A stretch of 64,000 bases of DNA from Staphylococcus schleiferi (GTDB lineage Bacteria > Bacillota > Bacilli > Staphylococcales > Staphylococcaceae). The notes below the pieces were generated by a model, which was given only the letters and a program-made list of their open reading frames with translations, made no database searches and had not been told where the DNA came from. The DNA lies in assembly GCF_900458895.1 (NCBI RefSeq), contig NZ_LR962863.1, forward strand, positions 62,001 through 126,000, in the 5' to 3' direction. The translations under genes and the position numbers were made by a program. Of this stretch, positions 17,638-28,302 are shown piece by piece (position 1 is the stretch's first letter; the number at the start of each line of letters is the position of its first letter).

Positions 17638-17763
17638 GCTGGGACATCAATTCCGAAATAAATAGCGCTCAGATGATTTTAATAGAAAATCGTCTGAGTG
17701 TTATTTCGTTTATGATTAAACTTCGTCTTGTATGACTTCGCTTTGCGAGGGGACAGCCCAGCC
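17638..17763. repeat. Nested intergenic palindrome of staphylococcal type
   Basis: Outer arms GGCTGGG (17638-17644) and CCCAGCC (17757-17763) enclose an inner hairpin at 17654-17708. There CGAAATAA-type arms and GCTCAGATGATTTT pair with GAAAATCGTCTGAGTGTTATTTCG-type sequence. Similar GGCTGGGAC-bounded palindromes are common between staphylococcal genes. It sits between convergent genes and may also act as terminator for the lipoprotein gene. Confidence 0.65.
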
Positions 17764-17784
17764 TTCTTTATTGTTATAGAACAA

Positions 17785-17829
17785 CAAAACTGTGCAGTCG
17801 GTGCGTGATGCGCCGACATACACAGTTTA
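17785..17829 (-). terminator. Hairpin terminator after the catalase gene
   Basis: AACTGTG...ACAGTT flanks an inner GTCGGTGCG/CGCCGAC stem, and a T-rich stretch follows on the minus strand. It starts about 20 bases past the catalase stop. Confidence 0.65.
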
Positions 17830-17847
17830 AAAGTGCTTTATTTTAGT

Positions 17848-19839
17848 TTATCTGTCCCAGTATCTTGCTCTAGCGAAAGCTTCAACAATGACTTCTGGTT
17901 CATTAGAGATAAAGACACCTGAAGCATGAATATTTACTTTTGAATGACCTAGTTTTTCTGATGCTGAGCGGTCGACAATGACCGGTTTATGATGTTTGTA
18001 TGTGAGTTCAACAAATTCTTCAACTTCAGGTAATAAATCTGAGTCATCTGACAACACAAAGACACTATCAAAAAGTGTTGGATGCGCAGTATCAAAGGTT
18101 TCAGTGATACCGAAGTCTTCGCTAATGTTTTTAGGTTGTTTTCCTACAAAAGCATAATTGAGTTTATTTTCAGTGAATGTTTTCGCAAAGGCTTTCAACG
18201 TTTCTTCGCTAATATCACCATTAATTAGAACAGCAACGGAATGGCCAGGTAATGGAATATCGAATTTTTCCATTGTGAGTTTACTATCTTTCGCGTCTGA
18301 TTGTACTTCTTCATTTTCTTCAGGAACTTCGACACCAACATTCGCAGCGACACGTTCTGCTAATGTACGGTCAACTTTATTCAATTGATTAACCGCATTT
18401 TGTTTTACCATCACTGATTTACATTTACCAATTTCAAATGAAAAACCATCTACTGTATGGTCATATTCAGGTTGCGTCAAACTATTTAAGTAAAGTTTAG
18501 CTTGGCTGTAGTAGTCTTTGAAACTTTCACTCCGTTTTTGAATTTTACGACCTTCAACTTTTTCTTGATAATGTTCATAGCCACCTTCTTCTCTAGGTGT
18601 CGTATGGGGGTCGTTATTATTCAAAGCATTTTTGTGATAAGCCGTTTGGCCAACATGAACATTCATTTGATGCATTGCATCTCTTTGATTGTTTGTGACT
18701 TCATTGACAGGGCGGTTGATAGGAATTTGGTTGAAGTTAGGACCCCCTAGTCTTGAAATTTGTGTATCGGTATATGAGAATAAACGGCCTTGTAAAAGAG
18801 GGTCGTTTGAAAAATCTATACCCGGTACAATATGTCCTGGATGGAAAGCAGCTTGTTCTGTTTCATCAAATACATTCGATACGTTTCGGTTGAGGGTCAT
18901 TTTTCCGACGATTTCAACAGGAACTTGATCTTCTGGCCATATTTTAGTTGGATCAAGAATATCAAAATCAAAGTCAAATTCTTGTTCCGGTTTAATAATT
19001 TGAAGACCTAATTCCCATTCAGGGTAGTCGCCCTTTTCGATGGATTCATATAAATCTTTACGGTGAAAGTCGATATCTTTCCCTGATAAAATTTGAGCTT
19101 CGTCCCATACTAATGACTCTAAACCGTGTGTAGGTTTCCAGTGGAATTTTACAAAATAAGATTGGCCTTCACGATTGACTAAACGGAAAGTGTGCACACC
19201 GAATCCTTCAATTTGTCTAAAGTTTTTAGGGATACCACGGTCACTCATTGCCCAAACTGCTGTATGTGTTGATTCAGGATTTTGAGCGAAGAAGTCCCAA
19301 AATGTATCATGTGCGGAACCACCTTGAGGAACTTCGTTGTGGGGTTCAGGTTTTACCGCATGGATTAAGTCTGGGAATTTAATTGCATCTTGAATGAAGA
19401 AGACAGGGATGTCGTTCCCTACGAGGTCGAAAATACCTTCGTCCGTATAAAATTTTGTTGCGAAACCACGAACGTCTCTGACAGTGTCAGGTGAACCTTT
19501 CGAACCTTGAACAGTTGAAAATCTGACAAACACCGGTGTTGTTTTTTCAGGATGAGTTAAAAAGTCTGCAGAAGTGTACTCAGATAAGTCTTTATAGACT
19601 TTGAATTCACCGTGAGCACCAAAACCACGGGCGTGGACAATTCTTTCTGGAATACGCTCATGATCAAAATGCATTATTTTTTCTCTAAAATGGAAGTCTT
19701 CAAGTAAGCTTGGACCACGTTCCCCCACGGTTAACGTGTTTTCATCCTCGCTTATTTTGACACCATTATTGGTCGTCATGGCTTTTCCTTCATTGTGCTT
19801 TTCTACATGTTTTAGTTGATCTGTCTTTTTGTTTTCCAT
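17848..19839 (-). CDS. Large-subunit (clade 2, KatE/HPII-type) catalase
   Basis: Haem enzyme that dismutates hydrogen peroxide; cytosolic. The 663-residue product is much longer than the roughly 505-residue KatA of S. aureus. The catalytic His lies in IVHARGFGAHG (about residue 69), the distal Asn in DLVGNDIPVFF, and the haem-ligand Tyr in RLFSYTDTQISRLGG. After about residue 510 there is an extra flavodoxin/DJ-1-like domain (PLPGHSVAVLINGD onward), the mark of clade 2 catalases. Start at ATG 19839, behind GAGGAG; a GTG five codons upstream overlaps that site. No clear PerR or SigB element was found upstream. Confidence 0.92.
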   Translation of the reverse strand: MENKKTDQLKHVEKHNEGKAMTTNNGVKISEDENTLTVGERGPSLLEDFHFREKIMHFDHERIPERIVHARGFGAHGEFKVYKDLSEYTSADFLTHPEKTTPVFVRFSTVQGSKGSPDTVRDVRGFATKFYTDEGIFDLVGNDIPVFFIQDAIKFPDLIHAVKPEPHNEVPQGGSAHDTFWDFFAQNPESTHTAVWAMSDRGIPKNFRQIEGFGVHTFRLVNREGQSYFVKFHWKPTHGLESLVWDEAQILSGKDIDFHRKDLYESIEKGDYPEWELGLQIIKPEQEFDFDFDILDPTKIWPEDQVPVEIVGKMTLNRNVSNVFDETEQAAFHPGHIVPGIDFSNDPLLQGRLFSYTDTQISRLGGPNFNQIPINRPVNEVTNNQRDAMHQMNVHVGQTAYHKNALNNNDPHTTPREEGGYEHYQEKVEGRKIQKRSESFKDYYSQAKLYLNSLTQPEYDHTVDGFSFEIGKCKSVMVKQNAVNQLNKVDRTLAERVAANVGVEVPEENEEVQSDAKDSKLTMEKFDIPLPGHSVAVLINGDISEETLKAFAKTFTENKLNYAFVGKQPKNISEDFGITETFDTAHPTLFDSVFVLSDDSDLLPEVEEFVELTYKHHKPVIVDRSASEKLGHSKVNIHASGVFISNEPEVIVEAFARARYWDR

Positions 19840-19984
19840 TTCAACTCTCCTCACATATTAAAAATACGTACACTAACCCTCTTTTCCATTTTTAGTGAAA
19901 TTTGAAACATTTTATCCGAATAAAAACGGCTCACATAAAAGATTGTATGCGAACGATTTTAAGCGAGTAGAAAAGATTGAACAT

Positions 19985-20033
19985 AAAAAAGGAATGAAAC
20001 GAAGAAATCAATTCGATTTCTCGTCTCACTCCC
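19985..20033 (-). terminator. Terminator of sirABC (minus strand)
   Basis: GGAATGAAACGAAGAAATC pairs imperfectly with GATTTCTCGTCTCACTCC around AATTC. On the minus strand a T run follows, 40 bases after the sirC stop. The 19840-20074 interval otherwise holds only the catalase upstream region. Confidence 0.75.
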
Positions 20034-20074
20034 ATTCAATGAAGTAATGAACACGAGGTGGTCAGTTAGGGCGA

Positions 20075-21073
20075 TTAAAATTTTTTCACGGTTAGTAATA
20101 GATAAATGAAAAACGGTGCGCCGAAGCTTGCGATGAAGACACCTGCTGGTATTTCTTTCGGTAAAAAGAGTGTTCGACCGACAAAATCTGCGACCAATAT
20201 TGAGATAGCACCAATCAGTGCAGACATCAGTACTTGTTTAAACGTACTTTGTTTAATGAGTGTTTTAGCAATGTGTGGCGCAATCAAACCCACAAAGCCA
20301 ATGTTACCAACAAAACTGATTGCAACAGAAACAAGGACGGTAGAGATGATAATTTGGATAAGGCGTGTTTGGGTTAAGTTAAGGCCTAAGCCAATGCCAA
20401 TAGCGTCGTCTAATGCTGCAACTTTCATTCTTGGAATAATGAGCGCTAGCAATGGCACCATACATAATAGAACAATCAATAATATCGTAGCGTCTTGGAA
20501 AGTCCCACCGTAGAGACTCCCAACTAACCACGTATAGGCTTTAGATGCTGACAATTGTTTGGCTGTGAGCATTAAACCTTGTACGAGCGCAATAAAGAGT
20601 GTTTGAAGCGCAATCCCAATAATAATCAATGTGGAAGGGCGAATCGTACGCTTAATCTGAAAAGACAATAATATGAACATCGCAATGGCACCGCCACTGA
20701 CCGCAAATACGGGTAACCAGTGAATGCTTAAACTACTGAAAAAGGTAATAAAAAACACAGCGCTTAAGCTGGCGCCCCCTGTGACACCTATAATGTCAGG
20801 AGAGGCGATGGGGTTTTTCAAGACATTTTGTAGTAATAAACCACTGATACCAAATGCAGTTCCGGCTAAAATCGCTAATGTAATACGAGGTAACCGAAGC
20901 ACTTCTAGTGTAAATTGGTTAGCACTTTCTGATGGATGAATCAAATATGCGATGACCTCTGATAACGGAATATATGTCGGTCCAATCATCATACTTAAAA
21001 GTACAAGAACGATCAGCGCAACGGTAATGCCAATCAGACGAAAGGTTTCTTTCAGTTTTAATGTTGGATTCAT
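20075..21073 (-). CDS. sirC: Staphyloferrin B ABC importer permease SirC
   Basis: FecCD-family membrane permease (332 residues, about ten helices) of the ferric-staphyloferrin B importer. Visible family features are LPRITLAILAGTAFGISGLLLQNVLKNPIASPDIIGV and the cytoplasmic GFVGLIAPHIAK loop that contacts the ATPase. Its start overlaps sirB by 4 bases. The operon encodes no ATPase; in S. aureus the FhuC ATPase encoded elsewhere energises SirABC, and the same is expected here. Confidence 0.93.
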   Translation of the reverse strand: MNPTLKLKETFRLIGITVALIVLVLLSMMIGPTYIPLSEVIAYLIHPSESANQFTLEVLRLPRITLAILAGTAFGISGLLLQNVLKNPIASPDIIGVTGGASLSAVFFITFFSSLSIHWLPVFAVSGGAIAMFILLSFQIKRTIRPSTLIIIGIALQTLFIALVQGLMLTAKQLSASKAYTWLVGSLYGGTFQDATILLIVLLCMVPLLALIIPRMKVAALDDAIGIGLGLNLTQTRLIQIIISTVLVSVAISFVGNIGFVGLIAPHIAKTLIKQSTFKQVLMSALIGAISILVADFVGRTLFLPKEIPAGVFIASFGAPFFIYLLLTVKKF

Positions 21074-22065
21074 AGGCGATAGATTCCTTTCCGCATAAGA
21101 TAAATCAATACACTTGCGCCAATGACGGCTGTGACAACACCGACCGGCAGTTCTAATGGGCGAATAATCATTCTCGCAACAATATCAGAAATGATCATTA
21201 AACAAGCCCCGACAATAGCCGAGTGAGGGATCAAATATTTATAGTTTGGTGGTAATAGCGCTTTACTAATATTTGGGACAATCAATCCGATAAATGCGAT
21301 AGAACCCGCTAAGGCGACAGATAGGCCAGCAAGGGAACTGATTAAAAGTATCAATAGCCACTTTGTCGCTTTTATATTTTGACCTAATCCAGTCGCAATC
21401 TCATCACTTGTCATCAAGATATTAATGCGTGAAGACATACAATAAGCAATACATATGAGAACGATAAGGAAGGGGATGATCCATTTAATCTCCCAAATAT
21501 TACGCAGTGAAACGGAACCTGCAAGCCAAAATAGAAAGCCTTGTAAATTGGTTTCACTCATAATTAATATGCCTTGTGTAAAGGCGGTAAAAAGCATTGC
21601 GATAGAGGCACCTGCTAAAATCACACGTTGTGGTGAAAATTGTGTTTGTCGAAACATTCCTAGAGCAACGACTAGAAACGTGACGAGCATTGCGCCAATA
21701 AATGCAATGACAATTAATGCTTCAAATGAGCTCACTTGAATAAAAGTAATACTAAATACGATAAAAAAAACGGCACCTGCATTGACACCAAAAAGTCCTG
21801 GAGATGCAACCGGATTTCGTGTGAGGACTTGCATTAAAAGTCCTGAGACGGATAAAGCTGCGCCTGTCAGTAGTGCAATGAGTGTGCGAGAGGCACGAGC
21901 GCCTGTAATCAGTGTATGTATATCGTTGTTTCTGTCAAAGTGGAAGAACGCCTGTATCAACTGTGATAGTGATACAAGCGTATTCCCAAGCATTAAACTC
22001 AGCACGGTTACAACGATAAGACATAAACCTGCAATCAAAAGATGTTGCGGAGGTTTAAGTGACAT
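21070..22065 (-). CDS. sirB: Staphyloferrin B ABC importer permease SirB
   Basis: FecCD-family permease of 331 residues that forms a heterodimer with SirC. It has the family pattern GARASRTLIALLTGAALSVSG (coupled with LLMQVLTRNPVASPGLFGVN) and the ATPase-contact loop GSIAFIGLIVPNISK. It lies 24 bases after sirA and overlaps sirC. It should be repressed by Fur through the sirA promoter. Confidence 0.93.
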   Translation of the reverse strand: MSLKPPQHLLIAGLCLIVVTVLSLMLGNTLVSLSQLIQAFFHFDRNNDIHTLITGARASRTLIALLTGAALSVSGLLMQVLTRNPVASPGLFGVNAGAVFFIVFSITFIQVSSFEALIVIAFIGAMLVTFLVVALGMFRQTQFSPQRVILAGASIAMLFTAFTQGILIMSETNLQGFLFWLAGSVSLRNIWEIKWIIPFLIVLICIAYCMSSRINILMTSDEIATGLGQNIKATKWLLILLISSLAGLSVALAGSIAFIGLIVPNISKALLPPNYKYLIPHSAIVGACLMIISDIVARMIIRPLELPVGVVTAVIGASVLIYLMRKGIYRL

Positions 22066-22089
22066 AGTGTAACTCCTTATTTCATGACA

Positions 22090-23070
22090 TTATTTTTTAA
22101 TGTCTAATTTTTCGTATAAGTCATCGATTAATTTTAATGATGATTGATAACCACCTGCTAAATTCCAAGTGATTTCATCGACGTTTTTAGCAACGTGTCC
22201 TTTTTTAACAGCGTCTAGGTTTTTCCATTCATTGCTTGAAGTCCACTCGTCTTCTGTTTGTTTAACGAGTTTAGCATCTTTTGCAGTAGGATCAGATTTG
22301 AAAACGAAAATTTGATCTGCATCCATCAAAGGAATACTCTCTTTAGATGTTAATTGAATAATGTCTTTTCCTTTATCCACTTCTTTTTGTTGTGCTTCTG
22401 GGCGTTTGAAACCTAAGTCGTGTAAAATGTCACCTGCATAACCACTTGCATAAATACGCGTATGGTCAGCACGGAAGTTCACAACTGAAGCAGAAAGTGG
22501 CCATTTGTCACCATATTTCGCTTCTGCATCTTTCTTAAACTTCGCTACTTTATCATCATATTTTTTCAATAATGCATCTGCTTCTTTTTCTTTACCTAAA
22601 GCTTTACCCATCATTTCTGTCGTGTCTTTAAATTTATAAACAGTGTCTTGAGAAATTGTAGGGGCAATTTTTGAAAGTTGGTCGTAAACTTTTTCATTAC
22701 GCACTTTTGAAGCAACAATCAAATCAGGTTTTAACCTTGCAATTTCTTCTAAATTCGGTGCAGGCTCTTGACCTACAATCTTTGTATTTTTTAAATCATC
22801 TTTCAAATAATCATATTTAGGTTGTTGTGCCCATGATTCTACAGCACCAACGGGTTTAACACCTAAAGCAACGGCAACATCAGTTGCACCTTGGTATAAC
22901 GTAACGACTCTCTTAGGCTCACCTTTTATTTCAGTTGTACCTAAAGCGTGTTTAATTGTAACCGCATCGTTCTCTTTTTTCTCTGTCTCTTTTTGAGAAT
23001 CATTGCCACATGCGGCTAATACAAGAATGAAAGCAAGCGCCATCATCAAGATCTTAAATGTATTCTTCAT
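22090..23070 (-). CDS. sirA: Staphyloferrin B-binding lipoprotein SirA
   Basis: Surface-anchored siderophore receptor of the FhuD/FepB (helical backbone) class, 326 residues. The lipobox is LAACGN with Cys 21 lipidated. The mature protein has the N-lobe (TIKHALGTTEIKGEPKRVVT) and C-lobe (INFRADHTRIYASG-like region and TWNLAGGYQSSLKLIDDL). It is first in the sirABC operon and divergent from sbnA. AGGAGGAGG lies 13 bases before the ATG, a rather long spacing. Transcription starts within a Fur box at 23100-23118. Confidence 0.95.
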   Translation of the reverse strand: MKNTFKILMMALAFILVLAACGNDSQKETEKKENDAVTIKHALGTTEIKGEPKRVVTLYQGATDVAVALGVKPVGAVESWAQQPKYDYLKDDLKNTKIVGQEPAPNLEEIARLKPDLIVASKVRNEKVYDQLSKIAPTISQDTVYKFKDTTEMMGKALGKEKEADALLKKYDDKVAKFKKDAEAKYGDKWPLSASVVNFRADHTRIYASGYAGDILHDLGFKRPEAQQKEVDKGKDIIQLTSKESIPLMDADQIFVFKSDPTAKDAKLVKQTEDEWTSSNEWKNLDAVKKGHVAKNVDEITWNLAGGYQSSLKLIDDLYEKLDIKK

Positions 23071-23099
23071 GAGTTGTCGGAATCCTCCTCCTATATTAT

Positions 23100-23118
23100 G
23101 ACAATGAGAATCATTATC
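23100..23118 (-). promoter_or_regulatory. Fur box at the sirA start site
   Basis: GACAATGAGAATCATTATC matches the 19-bp Fur consensus GATAATGATAATCATTATC at 17 of 19 positions. It covers the expected transcription start of the minus-strand promoter at 23125-23153. Confidence 0.9.
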
Positions 23119-23124
23119 AATTGT

Positions 23125-23153
23125 ATTATGGATGAAAGTTACCTTTAAGTCAA
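23125..23153 (-). promoter_or_regulatory. Promoter of sirABC
   Basis: On the minus strand TTGACT (23148-23153) and CATAAT (23125-23130) are separated by 17 bases, a SigA-type promoter placed so that the Fur box covers the start point. Confidence 0.75.
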
Positions 23154-23188
23154 TACAATTTTTTAAAAAAAAGAAAATATATAAATGT

Positions 23189-23217
23189 TTGACATGAATA
23201 TTTTGAGAAAATATAAT
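23189..23217 (+). promoter_or_regulatory. Promoter of the sbn operon
   Basis: TTGACA (23189-23194) and TATAAT (23212-23217), both perfect consensus, have 17 bases between them. The strong basal promoter explains the need for tight Fur control. Confidence 0.9.
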
Positions 23218-23227
23218 ACAGCCTATC

Positions 23228-25270
<2,043 letters not shown>

Positions 25271-25283
25271 GGGGTGTTCACTC

Positions 25284-27050
25284 ATGAATGTGCAAAAAAT
25301 ACGAAATAATGAAGCGCTAGCGCAACAAACGATTTTAAAGGATTTGGTAGATGCGCTTTTATTCGAAGATATCGGTGGATTAGCGTCTAAGAGTGAGGTT
25401 GTGACGCATGGCAACCAATTGTTTATACATTATGGCACAACAGAAAGATACTTAAGCATTCCTGTTTATATGAGTGGGTTAAATCTGTTTCGTTATGCGC
25501 CGGGTGCTGTCCTTCTCTGTCAGCATGGCCAAGAAAAAACATTGCATGCTGTTGAATTATGGGATCAAATCGTCGAAATGAATCCATCAGAAGCAAAAGC
25601 GTGGGAATGGCGACGTTTTAGACAAGGATTACAAGATGCCGTACAGCAATTAACAGGACAACTGAAGGGCATGAACTTGTCTGACCATCCGTTTATTAGA
25701 GCCGAGCAATTAGCGAGTTTTAAAGATCGCCCATTTCATCCTGTGGCGAAAGAAAAACGTGGATTTCGCGTAAGTGACTATGAAAAGTATCAGTCAGAAT
25801 TTCATCAACCGATTGCACTGAATACGGTAGCAGTTCATAAGGACTTCGTATTAAATGGTCAAAAAGCAGATGCCCAACGTTATCAGGATTATTTTGGTGC
25901 AACGCTAGACCCATGCAAAGCAGAACTTCAAGAGAGCGGTCTATTAGAGACAGCGTATATAATCTTTCCAGTTCATCCATGGCAGTATGAACATGTGCTT
26001 CCTGTTGAATTCGAAGCTGAAATAGAAGCACAACAAGTGGTGCGCTTAAAGCATACGTTTGGACGTTATTTATCCTCTTCTTCTATGAGAACGCTCATTA
26101 ATCTGGAACAACCGTTTGAACATTTGAAAGTGCCACTATCCATTCAATCTTTAGGTGCACTTCGATTAACACCGACACGTTATATGAAAAATGGCGAAGT
26201 GGCTGAACAATTATTACACACGTTGATTCAACAAGATGACCGACTTAAAGGTCATGTATGGCCATGTGATGAGACGGCATGGTGGTCTTATTTATCGTCA
26301 GACGGTGATATTTTCAAAGATCAGTTAGGACATTTGACGATGCAATTCAGACAATATCCTGAAGCGATTAAAAATGATGTCGGGCAACAGTTGATTTCAA
26401 TGGCAGCACTTGCTGCACACGATGATTCACTGTACCGCATGATTTTAAGGCAGCCGCATGGGTCACTCACACAGGCACAAATCATGGATCTATTTGAAGC
26501 GATTACATCGTCATTTTTAGAGATGACATGTTCATTTATGAAGTCGGGTGCCTTACCTGAACTTCATGGACAAAATGTACTCATTGCATTTAAAGATGGC
26601 AAAGTTTCAAGTTTCGTTTTACGTGATCACGATACGGTACGAATCTATCCGGAATGGTTAAAACAGCAGCACATTGAGGTTCCTCAGTATACCGTACGTA
26701 AAGATACACCGAATACACTCATCAATGAAACGTTAGAAGATTTCTTTGCTTATTTCCAAACGTTAGCGGTAAGTGTTAATTTGTACGCCATTATTGATGC
26801 ATTAGTCCAAGTCTTTGATATTGCAGAACATGACTTAATGACTATTTTACGCAATCAATTAACATATTGGGTTTCAACAATTGAATGGTTGCCTGAAGAT
26901 AAAGAGAAAGTCGAAGCTATTTTACTTGAGCAACAGACATGGCCATTTAAACGCATTATATTGCCATTGTTATTGCAAAAAGAATCGGGTGGAGGGAGTA
27001 TGCCTTCCAGTTTAGGTCGTGTGCCCAATCCTATGATGAAACATGAATAG
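25284..27050 (+). CDS. sbnC: Staphyloferrin B NIS synthetase SbnC
   Basis: NRPS-independent siderophore synthetase (IucA/IucC family, 588 residues) that performs the final condensation with 2-oxoglutarate in the established S. aureus pathway. Family motifs visible: the HPFHPVAKEKRGF-type substrate/ATP loop, FPVHPWQYEHVLP, SSSSMRTL, LRLTPTRYMKNGE and the ELHGQNVL-KDGK-LRDHDTVRIYPEW catalytic region. AAGGGGTGTT precedes the ATG. It overlaps sbnD by 8 bases. Confidence 0.93.
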   Translation: MNVQKIRNNEALAQQTILKDLVDALLFEDIGGLASKSEVVTHGNQLFIHYGTTERYLSIPVYMSGLNLFRYAPGAVLLCQHGQEKTLHAVELWDQIVEMNPSEAKAWEWRRFRQGLQDAVQQLTGQLKGMNLSDHPFIRAEQLASFKDRPFHPVAKEKRGFRVSDYEKYQSEFHQPIALNTVAVHKDFVLNGQKADAQRYQDYFGATLDPCKAELQESGLLETAYIIFPVHPWQYEHVLPVEFEAEIEAQQVVRLKHTFGRYLSSSSMRTLINLEQPFEHLKVPLSIQSLGALRLTPTRYMKNGEVAEQLLHTLIQQDDRLKGHVWPCDETAWWSYLSSDGDIFKDQLGHLTMQFRQYPEAIKNDVGQQLISMAALAAHDDSLYRMILRQPHGSLTQAQIMDLFEAITSSFLEMTCSFMKSGALPELHGQNVLIAFKDGKVSSFVLRDHDTVRIYPEWLKQQHIEVPQYTVRKDTPNTLINETLEDFFAYFQTLAVSVNLYAIIDALVQVFDIAEHDLMTILRNQLTYWVSTIEWLPEDKEKVEAILLEQQTWPFKRIILPLLLQKESGGGSMPSSLGRVPNPMMKHE

Positions 27051-28302
27051 TGAAAAAATTTGGAACACCAATTTTAGAATGCTGTGGGTAAGCCAGTTTA
27101 TTTCCATAGCAGGGTTAACGGTATTAGTGCCTTTATTACCTATTTATATGGCGTCACTGCAAGATTTGAGTGTCGTAGAGATTCAGTTTTGGAGCGGTAT
27201 TGCCATTGCTGCACCGGCCATTACAACAATGATTTCCTCCCCTTTATGGGGCAAGCTCGGTGACAAAATCAGTCGAAAATGGATGGTTTTACGTGCGCTT
27301 TTCGGTTTAGGCATTTGCTTATTATTAATGGGGTTCTGTCAAACGCCCTTACAATTTGTCATTGTGAGATTGTTACAAGGTATTTTTGGTGGTGTCGTTG
27401 ATGCATCTAGCGCCTTCGCAAGTAGTGAAGCACCACCGGAGAAGCGGGGTGCCGTGTTAGGCAAACTGCAAAGCTCTGTCAGTGCGGGATCACTGATAGG
27501 GCCCCTCATCGGGGGTGTGCTTGCGACGCTACTCGGATTCCAAGTGTTATTAATAGGTATTGCCATATTCACTTTTGTTATTTGTGTATTAGGTGTCTTC
27601 TTACTCAAAGAAACAGCACACATCGCTATTACTTCATCGCAAAAGGTTCAGACGAGTGTACGCCGTTCTATTCAATGTTTATTGTCATCCAAAGTAACGA
27701 GTCGTTTCATCGTTGTAGGCATTTTGGCAAACTTTGCCATGTACGGCATGTTGACGGCATTAGCACCTTTAACATCAGAAGTGAATCAAACAGCTGTCGA
27801 TCATCGCGCCGTTGTCGGTTTCTTGCAATCTGCTTTTTGGACGGCTTCAATGATGAGTGCACCGTTATGGGGTTATTTTAATGATCGTTCCTATGTCAAA
27901 AGTGTTTATATCACTGCGAGTGTTTTATGTGGTTTGAGTGTTGTCTTACAAGGCATTTCACCAAACGTATGGATACTCGGAATTACGCGTATTTTGCAGG
28001 GACTCACATATAGCGCACTCATTCAAAGTGTGATGTTTGTCGTCGTTAATGCGAGTGATCAACGTTTGAAAGGGACTTTTGTAGGTTCGACGAATAGTTT
28101 GCTCGTGTTAGGGCAGGTGTTAGGTAGTTTAGGTGGCGCCGCGATTACAAGTTATACGCAACCAAGTATGACCTTTATTGTCATGGGCTGTGTCTTTATC
28201 ATGAGCAGTTTAGTTTTATGTTCATCACATATTAAAAATCAGAAAGTCGATTTGACTTTAATGAAACTATGGGAGGCAAAGGAAAAACGTGCAAAAGCAT
28301 AA
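27043..28302 (+). CDS. sbnD: Staphyloferrin B exporter SbnD (MFS)
   Basis: Twelve-helix major facilitator, 419 residues, expected to export the finished siderophore by proton antiport. MFS signature LWGKLGDKISRKWMVLRAL is in the loop between helices 2 and 3, with a related LWGYFNDRS in the second half. It overlaps sbnC and sbnE on either side, so it is translated with the biosynthetic genes. Confidence 0.93.
   Translation: MNSEKIWNTNFRMLWVSQFISIAGLTVLVPLLPIYMASLQDLSVVEIQFWSGIAIAAPAITTMISSPLWGKLGDKISRKWMVLRALFGLGICLLLMGFCQTPLQFVIVRLLQGIFGGVVDASSAFASSEAPPEKRGAVLGKLQSSVSAGSLIGPLIGGVLATLLGFQVLLIGIAIFTFVICVLGVFLLKETAHIAITSSQKVQTSVRRSIQCLLSSKVTSRFIVVGILANFAMYGMLTALAPLTSEVNQTAVDHRAVVGFLQSAFWTASMMSAPLWGYFNDRSYVKSVYITASVLCGLSVVLQGISPNVWILGITRILQGLTYSALIQSVMFVVVNASDQRLKGTFVGSTNSLLVLGQVLGSLGGAAITSYTQPSMTFIVMGCVFIMSSLVLCSSHIKNQKVDLTLMKLWEAKEKRAKA

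Noticed and set aside
19840..19960. PerR box or SigB promoter before the catalase gene
   Set aside because: Partial resemblances (GTTT...GG) have wrong spacing, and no TTATAATNATTATAA-like sequence is present.
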